Shown one piece after another: positions 1 through 5,027 of a DNA stretch of 5,027 nt; position 1 is the first letter of the stretch, and each line of letters opens with the position of its first letter. A program made the position numbers and the translations under genes. This DNA comes from Pontimonas sp. (lineage in GTDB: Bacteria > Actinomycetota > Actinomycetes > Actinomycetales > Microbacteriaceae): the NCBI GenBank assembly GCA_021741925.1, contig JAIOWW010000075.1, positions 1-5,027 of the forward strand, read 5' to 3'. The notes beneath the pieces were generated by a model. That model made no database searches, was not told the DNA's origin, and saw only the letters and a list, made by a program, of their open reading frames with translations.

Positions 1-175
1 TGGGAACTCGGTTGCCATTGTCATCGAAGCGACCGGGACCTACCGCGACAACTTCGCCTTCCTGAGGCTTTTCTTTCGCGGTGTCAGGAATGACCAAACC
101 AGAAGCAGTGGTCTGCTCTGCTTCGACCTGCTTGATCACAATGCGATCTTCGAGCGGTTTGATGGAGACCGACAC
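1..175 (-). CDS. groES: Co-chaperonin GroES (Hsp10), N-terminal part, cut by the window edge
   Basis: GroES forms the heptameric lid on the GroEL chaperonin and closes the folding chamber in the cytoplasm. The window holds the first 58 codons, starting with GTG at 175-173. The protein begins MSVSIKPLEDRIVI, and the typical GroES stretches TASGLVIPDTAKEKP (residues 23-37) and GEVVAVGPGR (40-49) follow. Residues around 17-35 correspond to the mobile loop that contacts GroEL. The rest, about 40 residues, lies beyond the left edge. A good ribosome binding site, AGAGG (182-186), sits 6 bases before the GTG and supports this start. Two CIRCE operators lie upstream, so repression by HrcA and induction by heat are expected. 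groEL may follow groES outside the window, but this cannot be seen. The identification is close to certain. Confidence 0.97.
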   Translation of the reverse strand, partial: MSVSIKPLEDRIVIKQVEAEQTTASGLVIPDTAKEKPQEGEVVAVGPGRFDDNGNRVP

Positions 176-181
176 GGTTGA

Positions 182-188
182 CCTCTTT
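182..188 (-). promoter_or_regulatory. Ribosome binding site of groES
   Basis: On the minus strand the sequence AAAGAGG stands 6 bases before the GTG start of groES. It fits the anti-Shine-Dalgarno end of 16S rRNA and fixes the GTG at 175 as the start. It is a more canonical site than those at most of the operon junctions further right. Confidence 0.75.
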
Positions 189-201
189 CTGAGACTCTTA
201 G

Positions 202-228
202 TTAGCACACTCACTATTCGAGTGCTAA
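202..228. promoter_or_regulatory. CIRCE operator, copy proximal to groES (HrcA binding site)
   Basis: The inverted repeat TTAGCACaC - 9 bases - GAGTGCTAA matches the CIRCE consensus TTAGCACTC-N9-GAGTGCTAA at 17 of 18 arm positions, with the exact 9-base spacer. The single departure is A at 209 where the consensus has T. CIRCE is bound by the HrcA repressor, whose activity in known cases depends on GroEL, giving feedback control of chaperonin genes. This copy ends 26 bases before the groES start and probably lies in the leader or next to the promoter. Confidence 0.93.
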
Positions 229-246
229 CACAACTGTAGCGAACCC

Positions 247-274
247 ATTAGCACTCGCGCAATACGAGTGCCAA
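247..274 (-). promoter_or_regulatory. Probable groES promoter, embedded in the distal CIRCE
   Basis: On the minus strand, TTGGCA (274-269) is a 5 of 6 match to the -35 consensus. GCTAAT (252-247) is a 4 of 6 match to the -10 consensus, 16 bases further on. Both boxes lie inside the distal CIRCE arms, as expected for an HrcA-repressed promoter. Transcription would begin near 240 and the leader would contain the proximal CIRCE. A weaker alternative around 199-228, within the proximal CIRCE, cannot be excluded. The boxes were assigned by eye. Confidence 0.45.
248..274. promoter_or_regulatory. CIRCE operator, copy distal to groES (HrcA binding site)
   Basis: A second inverted repeat, TTAGCACTC - 9 bases - GAGTGCcAA, also matches the CIRCE consensus at 17 of 18 arm positions with the 9-base spacer. 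The departure is C at 272. Its centre is 46 bases from the centre of the first copy. It overlaps the likely groES promoter and ends 27 bases before the GTG of the divergent methyltransferase gene at 302, so it could act on both directions. Confidence 0.92.
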
Positions 275-289
275 TTCGTGTCGCCCTGA

Positions 290-295
290 CAGAAT
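290..295 (+). promoter_or_regulatory. Possible -10 box for a leaderless methyltransferase transcript
   Basis: CAGAAT matches the -10 consensus at 4 of 6 positions and ends 6 bases before the GTG at 302, the distance expected if transcription starts at the start codon itself. Leaderless messages are common in Actinobacteria, and no Shine-Dalgarno-like sequence is seen before this GTG. No convincing -35 box is visible; its place would fall on the right arm of the distal CIRCE. This is a tentative call. Confidence 0.3.
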
Positions 296-301
296 GGGCC
301 C

Positions 302-1480
302 GTGGAGCGACACGAACTAGATGCACTTCTCACCCCTGACGCGCTTCGCCTTCTCGCCAGTATGGACGAACCCCACTCCCCTGACGAGGTTGTCAGCCGG
401 GTAGCGAACCTGCGAAAACAAGGTCATTCCTTGGACACTGTCAGTGCGGTCATGGGTCAGATTGCATTGCGTAAGAAAGCCCGGGAAAAGTTCGGCGATT
501 TTGCTGATCGAATGCTTTTCTCCCCCGAGGCGCTAGAAGTTGCCTCCCGACTAGAAGTGTCGAGCCACCACGCAGGACGTTTTCTCCAGGCAGGGGTCAC
601 CTCGGTTACCGATGCCGGTTGCGGACTAGGCGGTGACTCCCTCGCCTTCGCCGGAGCCGGACTCACCGTTCGCGCGCTGGAAAGAGATGAGGTCACCGCC
701 ACACTCGCCGCCTATAACCTCCAGCCCTTCGACACGGTCACCGTCGAACACGGGGATGCTGAGTCAGCAGACCTCTCACACACTGAGGGGCTGTGGTTCG
801 ATCCCGCGAGGCGCGAAGGAAGCAGCCGCTTCCATAACCCCCAAGATTGGTCGCCCTCCCTCGACTGGGTATTCCAGCAGGCCACGACCTGTCCCACCGG
901 AATCAAACTTGCCCCTGGGATGGATAGAGACCTCATACCTGAGGGCTGCGAAGCTCAATGGGTCTCCTGGAAGGGCAGCGTTGTCGAGGTTGTACTGTGG
1001 TTCGGCGCACTGGCCCGCAAGGCCATCACCAGAAGTGCTCTGGTGCTCAGAGATGGTGGAGGGGCGGAGATTACTGGGCCGAAGGACTCCCCTGATGCAC
1101 CGGTCGGTGATCTTCAGCAATACCTGTCGGAGCCCGATGGTGCCGTCATTCGCGCCCGCCTGATTGGCGATCTTGCCCGAGCGCACGGTTCTCACATGAT
1201 TGATCCCACCATCGCCTATATGACCAGTCCTGAGCCCATCGACTCACCGCTTGTGCAGTGCTTTCGAGTGCGCGAGAGCGTGCCCTACTCCACCAAGAAC
1301 GTTCAGGCGCTTATCCGAGGTGCCGACCTGGGAACACTGGAAATCAAGAAGCGCGGTATCGATGTGGATCCGGCAGTGCTACGTACCACCCTTCCCCTCG
1401 AGGGGGCCGGCACCGCCACGCTCATCCTCACTCGCGTCGCCGGTGAAAAGACGGCCATCCTGGCTGATCGGGTGGGTTAG
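302..1480 (+). CDS. Class I SAM-dependent methyltransferase with THUMP-like C-terminal domain
   Basis: This 392-residue protein has the S-adenosylmethionine-binding motif I DAGCGLGGDSLAFA at residues 104-117 and an acidic strand-2 end, ALERDE, at 125-130. FDPARR at 166-171 sits where catalytic motif IV (D/N-P-P-x) is found in related enzymes. The N-terminal 95 residues are mostly helical in character. The C-terminus (about 330-380), with GTLEIKKRG at 344-352, resembles the THUMP-like domain found in a family of uncharacterised actinobacterial methyltransferases. THUMP domains bind RNA, so a tRNA or rRNA substrate is an inference, strengthened by the adjacent tRNA-modification operon. The true target is unknown. 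The start is GTG at 302. An in-frame TGA at 287-289 rules out any longer form, and no good ribosome binding site precedes it. The gene is divergent from groES. It converges on the DUF4190-type gene, and the two stop codons overlap. Confidence 0.88.
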   Translation: MERHELDALLTPDALRLLASMDEPHSPDEVVSRVANLRKQGHSLDTVSAVMGQIALRKKAREKFGDFADRMLFSPEALEVASRLEVSSHHAGRFLQAGVTSVTDAGCGLGGDSLAFAGAGLTVRALERDEVTATLAAYNLQPFDTVTVEHGDAESADLSHTEGLWFDPARREGSSRFHNPQDWSPSLDWVFQQATTCPTGIKLAPGMDRDLIPEGCEAQWVSWKGSVVEVVLWFGALARKAITRSALVLRDGGGAEITGPKDSPDAPVGDLQQYLSEPDGAVIRARLIGDLARAHGSHMIDPTIAYMTSPEPIDSPLVQCFRVRESVPYSTKNVQALIRGADLGTLEIKKRGIDVDPAVLRTTLPLEGAGTATLILTRVAGEKTAILADRVG

Positions 1481-1866
1481 TCAGAAAGTACGTAACCCGT
1501 GCTGACCAAGAAAGCCAAAACAATGGGGAGTGCGACCAAGACCAACACCGCGGTCCCGATGACCAATGCGACGTAGCTCAGGCCCACACCAATAGTGGCT
1601 CGAATACGGCTCACCGGCTCACCGCGCCTGGCGATGTGACCCAAAATGATGCCCACGATGGCGGGAACGATGCCGACGCCAAAAACTGGGGCAAAGAGAA
1701 GACTAAAAACACCAACCCCTAAGGCAACCCTGGAGAGCGTGCTGCCGGCTTTCGGTTCGCTCCGGGCGGGCAGCGAACCGGTGCGCTCCACGGAGATTTC
1801 TGACACCGAGACCTCGGTAATGACCTCGGGTGTCTCCCTGTCAGAGGGCTGCAACTGGTCGCTCAT
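1477..1866 (-). CDS. Small DUF4190-type membrane protein of unknown function
   Basis: This 129-residue protein has a polar, acidic N-terminal tail (residues 1-45, rich in Ser, Glu and Thr) followed by hydrophobic segments at about 46-78 and 93-121. Between them lies a short basic loop with GHIARRGEP (76-84) and RIRATIGVGLSYVAL (87-101). The layout of a glycine-rich hydrophobic hairpin, then GH.A....., then R..A.IG...Y, is typical of DUF4190 proteins, which are common in Actinobacteria and have no established role. The ATG at 1866 lies 25 bases after the tsaD stop, so it probably belongs to the same transcript as its last gene. GGGGG stands only one base before the ATG, a poor ribosome binding site. 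Its stop codon TAA overlaps the stop TAG of the oncoming methyltransferase gene. The family call is from pattern memory and the cellular role is unknown. Confidence 0.75.
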   Translation of the reverse strand: MSDQLQPSDRETPEVITEVSVSEISVERTGSLPARSEPKAGSTLSRVALGVGVFSLLFAPVFGVGIVPAIVGIILGHIARRGEPVSRIRATIGVGLSYVALVIGTAVLVLVALPIVLAFLVSTGYVLSD

Positions 1867-1890
1867 ACCCCCAGACTACCCAGGCAGACC

Positions 1891-2940
1891 CTAGAGCTGA
1901 ATGATGGAGGGGGAGAGAGTCGAGAAGACCCCACTCGAGAGTGACGAGGGTTCAAACCCTGCCATCATCCTCTGAGCACCCAATGCCGCAATCATGGCTC
2001 CGTTGTCTGTGCAGAGTGAAAGGGGTGGCACCCGAAGGTCAATGCCTGCGTGGTCACAGCGCTCCTGGGCAAGGCCCCGCACCCGGGAGTTCGCGGCAAC
2101 GCCACCTCCCAAGAGCAACCGGGGAGTGTCGTGATCATGACACGCCTGAATCGATTTCTGGATCAAAACATCTGCAACAGCTTCCTGAAAGGAAGCAGCA
2201 ATGGAAGGTACATCGATTACGTCGCCACGAGCCCTCGCAGACTCCACATAGCGAGCAACCGCGGTCTTCAGACCAGAGAACGAGAAGTTGTAGCGATGCT
2301 TCTCTTGATCTTTGTGCGCGGTGAGACCCCGCGGGAATCGGAAAAACTCCGGGTCTCCCTCTTTCGCAACCCGGTCGATCTCTGGTCCACCTGGATAGGG
2401 CAATCCGAGCACGCGAGCGACCTTGTCAAAAGCCTCGCCCGCGGCGTCATCAATGGTCTCCCCCAGCAACTCCACATCGTTCACCAGGTCTCGCACTAAC
2501 AGGAGCGAGGTGTGACCACCAGACACCAGCAACGCAATGGTCGGCGTCGTCAGAGCCTCGTCTCCCTCCGCCAGGCACTCCACCCCCACGTGACCGACGA
2601 GATGGTTCACTGCGTAGAGAGGTAACCCAAGACTCACCGCTAATGCCTTGGCGGCCCCGACTCCGACCATGAGTGCGCCGGCAAGACCCGGCCCGCTGGT
2701 CACGGCAATCCCGTCCAGATCCGAATAGGACACCCCAGCCTTCGCCAGAGCATCGGAGAGCACCTGGGGAAGAGCCTCCAGGTGGGCTCGTGCGGCAACT
2801 TCTGGGACCACCCCTCCGTATCGAGCGTGCTCCTCCATAGAGGAGGCAACGCTGTGGGCGAGGAGCGTGGAGCCACGGACAATGCCCACACCAGTCTCAT
2901 CACAACTAGTCTCAATCCCCAGCACCAACGGCTCACTCAT
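1891..2940 (-). CDS. tsaD: tRNA N6-adenosine threonylcarbamoyltransferase TsaD (YgjD/Kae1/Gcp)
   Basis: TsaD transfers the threonylcarbamoyl group from threonylcarbamoyl-AMP to A37 of ANN-decoding tRNAs, working with TsaB and TsaE in the cytoplasm. The 349-residue length is normal for the family. The ASKHA fold signature LGIETSCDETGVGIV is at residues 7-21. The metal-binding HLVGH (H113, H117) and the third ligand D312 in TDNGAMIA are present, as are VSGGHT (139-144), FSFSGLKTAV (219-228) and the nucleotide-binding GGGVAANSRVR (278-288). No key residue is missing. The ATG at 2940 overlaps the end of rimI by 8 bases, and the only ribosome binding site candidate is GGTGG 3 bases before it, so coupling to rimI translation is likely. 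Older annotations call this family O-sialoglycoprotein endopeptidase, which is a misnomer. Confidence 0.97.
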   Translation of the reverse strand: MSEPLVLGIETSCDETGVGIVRGSTLLAHSVASSMEEHARYGGVVPEVAARAHLEALPQVLSDALAKAGVSYSDLDGIAVTSGPGLAGALMVGVGAAKALAVSLGLPLYAVNHLVGHVGVECLAEGDEALTTPTIALLVSGGHTSLLLVRDLVNDVELLGETIDDAAGEAFDKVARVLGLPYPGGPEIDRVAKEGDPEFFRFPRGLTAHKDQEKHRYNFSFSGLKTAVARYVESARARGDVIDVPSIAASFQEAVADVLIQKSIQACHDHDTPRLLLGGGVAANSRVRGLAQERCDHAGIDLRVPPLSLCTDNGAMIAALGAQRMMAGFEPSSLSSGVFSTLSPSIIQL

Positions 2941-3427
2941 CAGCCACCGCCCATCCAGGCTGGGGTGAAAGACTCTGCAAGCGCATCACAATCGCGTCCA
3001 CTCCATCGGGTTGGTAATACCCCACACGGCGATCAATGGACTGAAAACCCTCCGACTCATATAACGCCACGGCGGCGTCATTATCAGCGCGAACCTCGAG
3101 AAAAACATCGTTGACTCCCCGCGCTGAAGCTTCTGCAAGAAGTCCCCGGAGGAGTATTCGACCGAGTCCCGTCCGACGGTGCTCCGGCACCACGGCGAGA
3201 GTTTGAATGTCACCTTGCCAAGCCTCCCGGCGCGCTGCGCGCAGGCCCCCATAGCCGAGAATCTCATCACGACCGTGTTCCCTGGCCACCAGGTAGTAGC
3301 TCTCGGGATAAGAGACTTCTGCGACCATCAGCTCCGGCGGCCAGGCATCAGAACCAAACAGGGCAGCCTCTAGCTCGATCATTGGAGGCAGGTCTTCGAG
3401 CTGGGCTCGACTTAACACATACGTCAC
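2933..3427 (-). CDS. rimI: Protein N-alpha-acetyltransferase RimI (GNAT family)
   Basis: RimI uses acetyl-CoA to acetylate protein N-termini; in Escherichia coli the known substrate is ribosomal protein bS18. This 164-residue protein is a single GNAT domain. The acetyl-CoA-binding motif A is IQTLAVVPEHRRTGLG (residues 74-89), with the R-x-x-G-x-G loop at 84-89. Motif B is FLEVRADNDAAVALYESEGF (109-128), which contains E111 and Y123, at the positions of the catalytic Glu and Tyr of RimI. It starts with GTG at 3427, which shares the bases GTGA with the tsaB stop, and its tail overlaps tsaD. The C-terminal extension after VMRL (residues 151-164) is longer than in E. coli RimI. In many bacteria rimI sits beside or is fused to tsa genes, so the context fits. 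Actinobacterial RimI may have broader substrates, which cannot be judged here. Confidence 0.92.
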   Translation of the reverse strand: MTYVLSRAQLEDLPPMIELEAALFGSDAWPPELMVAEVSYPESYYLVAREHGRDEILGYGGLRAARREAWQGDIQTLAVVPEHRRTGLGRILLRGLLAEASARGVNDVFLEVRADNDAAVALYESEGFQSIDRRVGYYQPDGVDAIVMRLQSLSPQPGWAVADE

Positions 3428-4011
3428 GGAGCCACCGTCACATCCGGGGCGCGGAGATACTGTGGGGCTCTGGACTCAGGGGCGACTCCTGATGTGAGGT
3501 AGGCATGGGCCACCTGCCCCAGCTTTCCGGCGGAGATGGACTCCGCCTGGATCCGAGGAAGGGAAGCGTACTCACCGAGCGCCTGGTCCAAGGCCTCTGG
3601 TCGGGCGAGAGCTGGCCCCAGAACTCTCCTGAAGACGGACTCCCCCTGATACACGGAGTAGGCAACCTCACCTCGCCTCGCGTCCGTCACGATTACCACA
3701 TCACCCGCACCGAGAGCCTCAGAATCATGGCTCACCAGTGGAACCACGGGAAGAGACCTCGAATGAGCGAACGCCTCCGCAGCAGCCATTCCGACGCGCA
3801 AACCCGTGAACGGACCTGGGCCGACTCCCATCACCACGTGGGTGATTCCTGCCGGTGTTATTCCGGCGCTGCTCAGAGCATCCTGCATGAGAGCACCGAT
3901 GTTCTCGGCATGACCTCGCGTATCGTCGCTGGAGCACTCGGACAGAATCTGACCGTCCGAGGACACCACGGCAACCGAAGTCCCAAGTGATGAATCAACC
4001 GCGAGAAACAT
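3424..4011 (-). CDS. tsaB: tRNA threonylcarbamoyladenosine biosynthesis protein TsaB (YeaZ)
   Basis: TsaB is an inactive paralogue of TsaD that dimerises with it and serves as the platform of the t6A-synthesising complex. The 195-residue protein has the ASKHA N-terminal strand-loop AVDSSLGTSVAVV (residues 4-16). GHAENIGALMQDAL (33-46) and the family hallmark GVGPGPFTGLRVG (62-74) follow, then DARRGEVAYSVY (110-121) and the C-terminal PQYLRAP (183-189). As expected for TsaB, the HxxxH metal site of TsaD is absent. The ATG at 4011 has a good ribosome binding site, GAGGG (4017-4021), 5 bases upstream inside tsaE, so it can be initiated independently even though it overlaps tsaE by 17 bases. Its stop overlaps the rimI start by 4 bases. 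Confidence 0.95.
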   Translation of the reverse strand: MFLAVDSSLGTSVAVVSSDGQILSECSSDDTRGHAENIGALMQDALSSAGITPAGITHVVMGVGPGPFTGLRVGMAAAEAFAHSRSLPVVPLVSHDSEALGAGDVVIVTDARRGEVAYSVYQGESVFRRVLGPALARPEALDQALGEYASLPRIQAESISAGKLGQVAHAYLTSGVAPESRAPQYLRAPDVTVAP

Positions 4012-4501
4012 GAAAACCCTCGCTCGCTTTGCTCAGTCGATCTAACAAGTCACCGTGTTCGCCATGACCGCTCAGGGTAACCTCGCGGGGTTCATCGCTC
4101 TCCACGTCTGGGGAATCTCCCTCAGGCCTGGAGATGGTGATCTCCACCCATGAGGGTGCCAAGGCGTGCGCGTAGGGTGCTGCCCACTCGGCGAGGACAA
4201 TCGAGTTCTCCACATCAATATCGAGCTCATCAAGTTCCGCCGCTGACCCCAGTCGGTAAGCATCCAGATGCACCAGAGCGGGCAGCTCAGGCTGCTGGCG
4301 GGGATGAGTTCTCGCGACGATAAAGGTCGGGCTTGCCACCGGGGTCTCAAGATTCAGTGCCTCACCAAAACCCCTGGCAAACGTTGTCTTCCCGGCGCCC
4401 AGGTCGCCGGTGAGCACCAGGAGATCTCCTGCCCGTGCCACTGCTCCACAGAGCTCCCCCCAGCGCTCCATGTCAGCGCTTGTCGGGATGACCAGGTTCA
4501 T
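3995..4501 (-). CDS. tsaE: tRNA threonylcarbamoyladenosine biosynthesis ATPase TsaE (YjeE)
   Basis: TsaE is a small P-loop ATPase that binds the TsaB-TsaD complex and is needed for repeated rounds of t6A formation. The 168-residue protein shows the Walker A motif GDLGAGKT (residues 32-39), the family-specific SPTF (57-60), HLDAYRL with D80 (78-84, Walker B region) and LAEW (103-106). An acidic stretch, EGDSPDVESDEPRE (127-140), near the C-terminus lies between predicted strands and looks like a variable loop. The ATG at 4501 overlaps the alr stop by a single base in the arrangement TAATG. GGTGG lies 4 bases upstream as the only weak ribosome binding site, so translation is probably coupled to alr. 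The gene overlaps tsaB by 17 bases. Confidence 0.95.
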   Translation of the reverse strand: MNLVIPTSADMERWGELCGAVARAGDLLVLTGDLGAGKTTFARGFGEALNLETPVASPTFIVARTHPRQQPELPALVHLDAYRLGSAAELDELDIDVENSIVLAEWAAPYAHALAPSWVEITISRPEGDSPDVESDEPREVTLSGHGEHGDLLDRLSKASEGFHVSRG

Positions 4502-5027
4502 TACGCCACCACGCGAGGAATTCTGGTTCCCAACCGGGTGACGATTTCGTAGGCAATAGTGCCGGCAGCTTCTGCCCAGTCATTGGCACTGGGTTCACCC
4601 TGTGACGGGTCCCCCCACAAGACGGCCCACTGACCTTCATGAACGGCGGAATCACCCACGTCTACCGTGAACTGATCCATCGAAATACGACCGGAAACAC
4701 TAAACCGCTCACCGTCTATGGTGACGGGACCCGAGTTGGAGGCATGGCGGGGAATGCCATCGGCATAGCCCAGAGGAACGAGAGCGAGCGTTGTCTCCGA
4801 GCTGGTGCGGTAGGTGTGGCCATAGCCGACCCCCAGTCCCTCATGGACCCGTTTCACCAAGATGAGCTGACCACTGACTCGCATCGCGGGGATAAGACCC
4901 ACTTCGTGATAGCGGTCAGTAACCGGCACCCCGTAGGCGGCAGCTCCCACCCGCACCATGTCGTGAGCAAGAGCGGGCGAGTCACTCGTTCCAATGCTCG
5001 AGGCAACATGGCGAACCTCAGGGTGGA
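4501..5027 (-). CDS. alr: Alanine racemase, C-terminal part, cut by the window edge
   Basis: Alanine racemase is a pyridoxal-phosphate enzyme that interconverts L- and D-alanine and supplies D-alanine for peptidoglycan. The frame is open to the right edge; 174 residues are visible, about half of the usual protein. In order it shows HDMVRVGAAAYG, the end of the TIM barrel, ending at 4930. The beta domain follows with GYGHTY, whose Tyr at 4824-4822 corresponds to the catalytic tyrosine. Next come PLGYADGIPR, then GRISMDQ, with the Met-Asp substrate-site pair at 4680-4675, and the C-terminal IAYEIVTRLGTRIPR. The pyridoxal-binding lysine lies in the missing N-terminal half. The ATG at 4959 is internal and not the start, because the family pattern continues without a break upstream of it. 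The TAA stop overlaps the tsaE ATG, which fits alr leading the operon into the t6A genes. Confidence 0.95.
   Translation of the reverse strand, partial: HPEVRHVASSIGTSDSPALAHDMVRVGAAAYGVPVTDRYHEVGLIPAMRVSGQLILVKRVHEGLGVGYGHTYRTSSETTLALVPLGYADGIPRHASNSGPVTIDGERFSVSGRISMDQFTVDVGDSAVHEGQWAVLWGDPSQGEPSANDWAEAAGTIAYEIVTRLGTRIPRVVA

Noticed and set aside
59..90. 7-base inverted repeat TTCCTGA / TCAGGAA within groES
   Set aside because: The loop is 18 bases, there is no T-run, and it is in conserved coding sequence. It is not a credible terminator or operator.
633..1195. Long overlapping open frames on both strands inside the methyltransferase gene
   Set aside because: These are shadow frames of a GC-rich gene. 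They show no family motifs, are rich in Pro, Ser and Arg, and conflict with the clearly conserved frame 302-1480.
1480..1506. GTCAG ... CTGAC inverted repeat just past the convergent stops, considered as a terminator
   Set aside because: The stem is only 5 base pairs with a 17-base loop and no T-run on either strand.
1941..2499. Plus-strand open frames of 127 and 149 residues opposite tsaD
   Set aside because: They lie antisense to conserved TsaD motifs and have low-complexity composition without recognisable domains, so they are shadows.
2830..2845. Perfect palindrome CTCCTC-CATA-GAGGAG
   Set aside because: It lies inside conserved tsaD coding sequence (around Ser-Ser-Met-Glu-Glu, residues 33-37), has no T-run after it and arises from Ser and Glu codons. 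It is probably chance rather than a terminator or internal start signal, although GGAGG-like bases are present.
4501..4959. A complete 152-residue gene starting at the ATG at 4959
   Set aside because: The frame stays open to the window edge, and the residues before this ATG continue the alanine racemase barrel pattern, so the ATG is internal to a truncated alr.
1..5027. Search for a new defence, mobile or toxin-antitoxin system
   Set aside because: Nearly every base belongs to recognised housekeeping genes or the CIRCE control region. I saw no transposase, integrase, direct repeat array, tRNA-linked attachment site or orphan gene that would support such a system.

Overview
The window looks like ordinary chromosomal housekeeping DNA from an actinobacterium. 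The moderately GC-rich composition, frequent GTG starts, CIRCE-controlled groES and the order alr-tsaE-tsaB-rimI-tsaD near groES all point that way. The GroES N-terminus resembles that of Microbacteriaceae, so this family is my best guess; that placement comes from memory of protein families, not from a search.

Layout. Positions 1-175 (minus strand) hold the 5' part of groES, which runs out of the left edge. Positions 176-301 are a divergent control region with two CIRCE inverted repeats (202-228 and 248-274), the binding sites of the HrcA heat-shock repressor. Rightwards from 302 to 1480 runs a SAM-dependent methyltransferase with a THUMP-like C-terminus. It meets the next gene head-on, with the two stop codons overlapping at 1477-1480. 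All the rest lies on the minus strand and is best read from right to left: alr (3' part, cut by the right edge), tsaE, tsaB, rimI, tsaD and a small DUF4190-type membrane protein. Neighbouring genes from alr to tsaD overlap by 1, 17, 4 and 8 bases, and only 24 bases separate tsaD from the last gene. This looks like one translationally coupled operon whose promoter lies outside the window.

Function. TsaE, TsaB and TsaD are three of the four bacterial enzymes that make N6-threonylcarbamoyladenosine (t6A) at position 37 of ANN-decoding tRNAs; the fourth, TsaC, is not in this window. RimI is a protein N-alpha-acetyltransferase commonly encoded with them. Alr makes D-alanine for the cell wall. The methyltransferase is of unproven substrate. 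Its neighbours and domain type suggest RNA.

I found no mobile elements, CRISPR arrays, tRNA or rRNA genes, or signs of horizontal transfer, and no clearly new system. The points most worth a second look are the shared double-CIRCE control region, a possible leaderless and heat-shock-linked start for the uncharacterised methyltransferase, and the total lack of spacing at the convergent gene junction.
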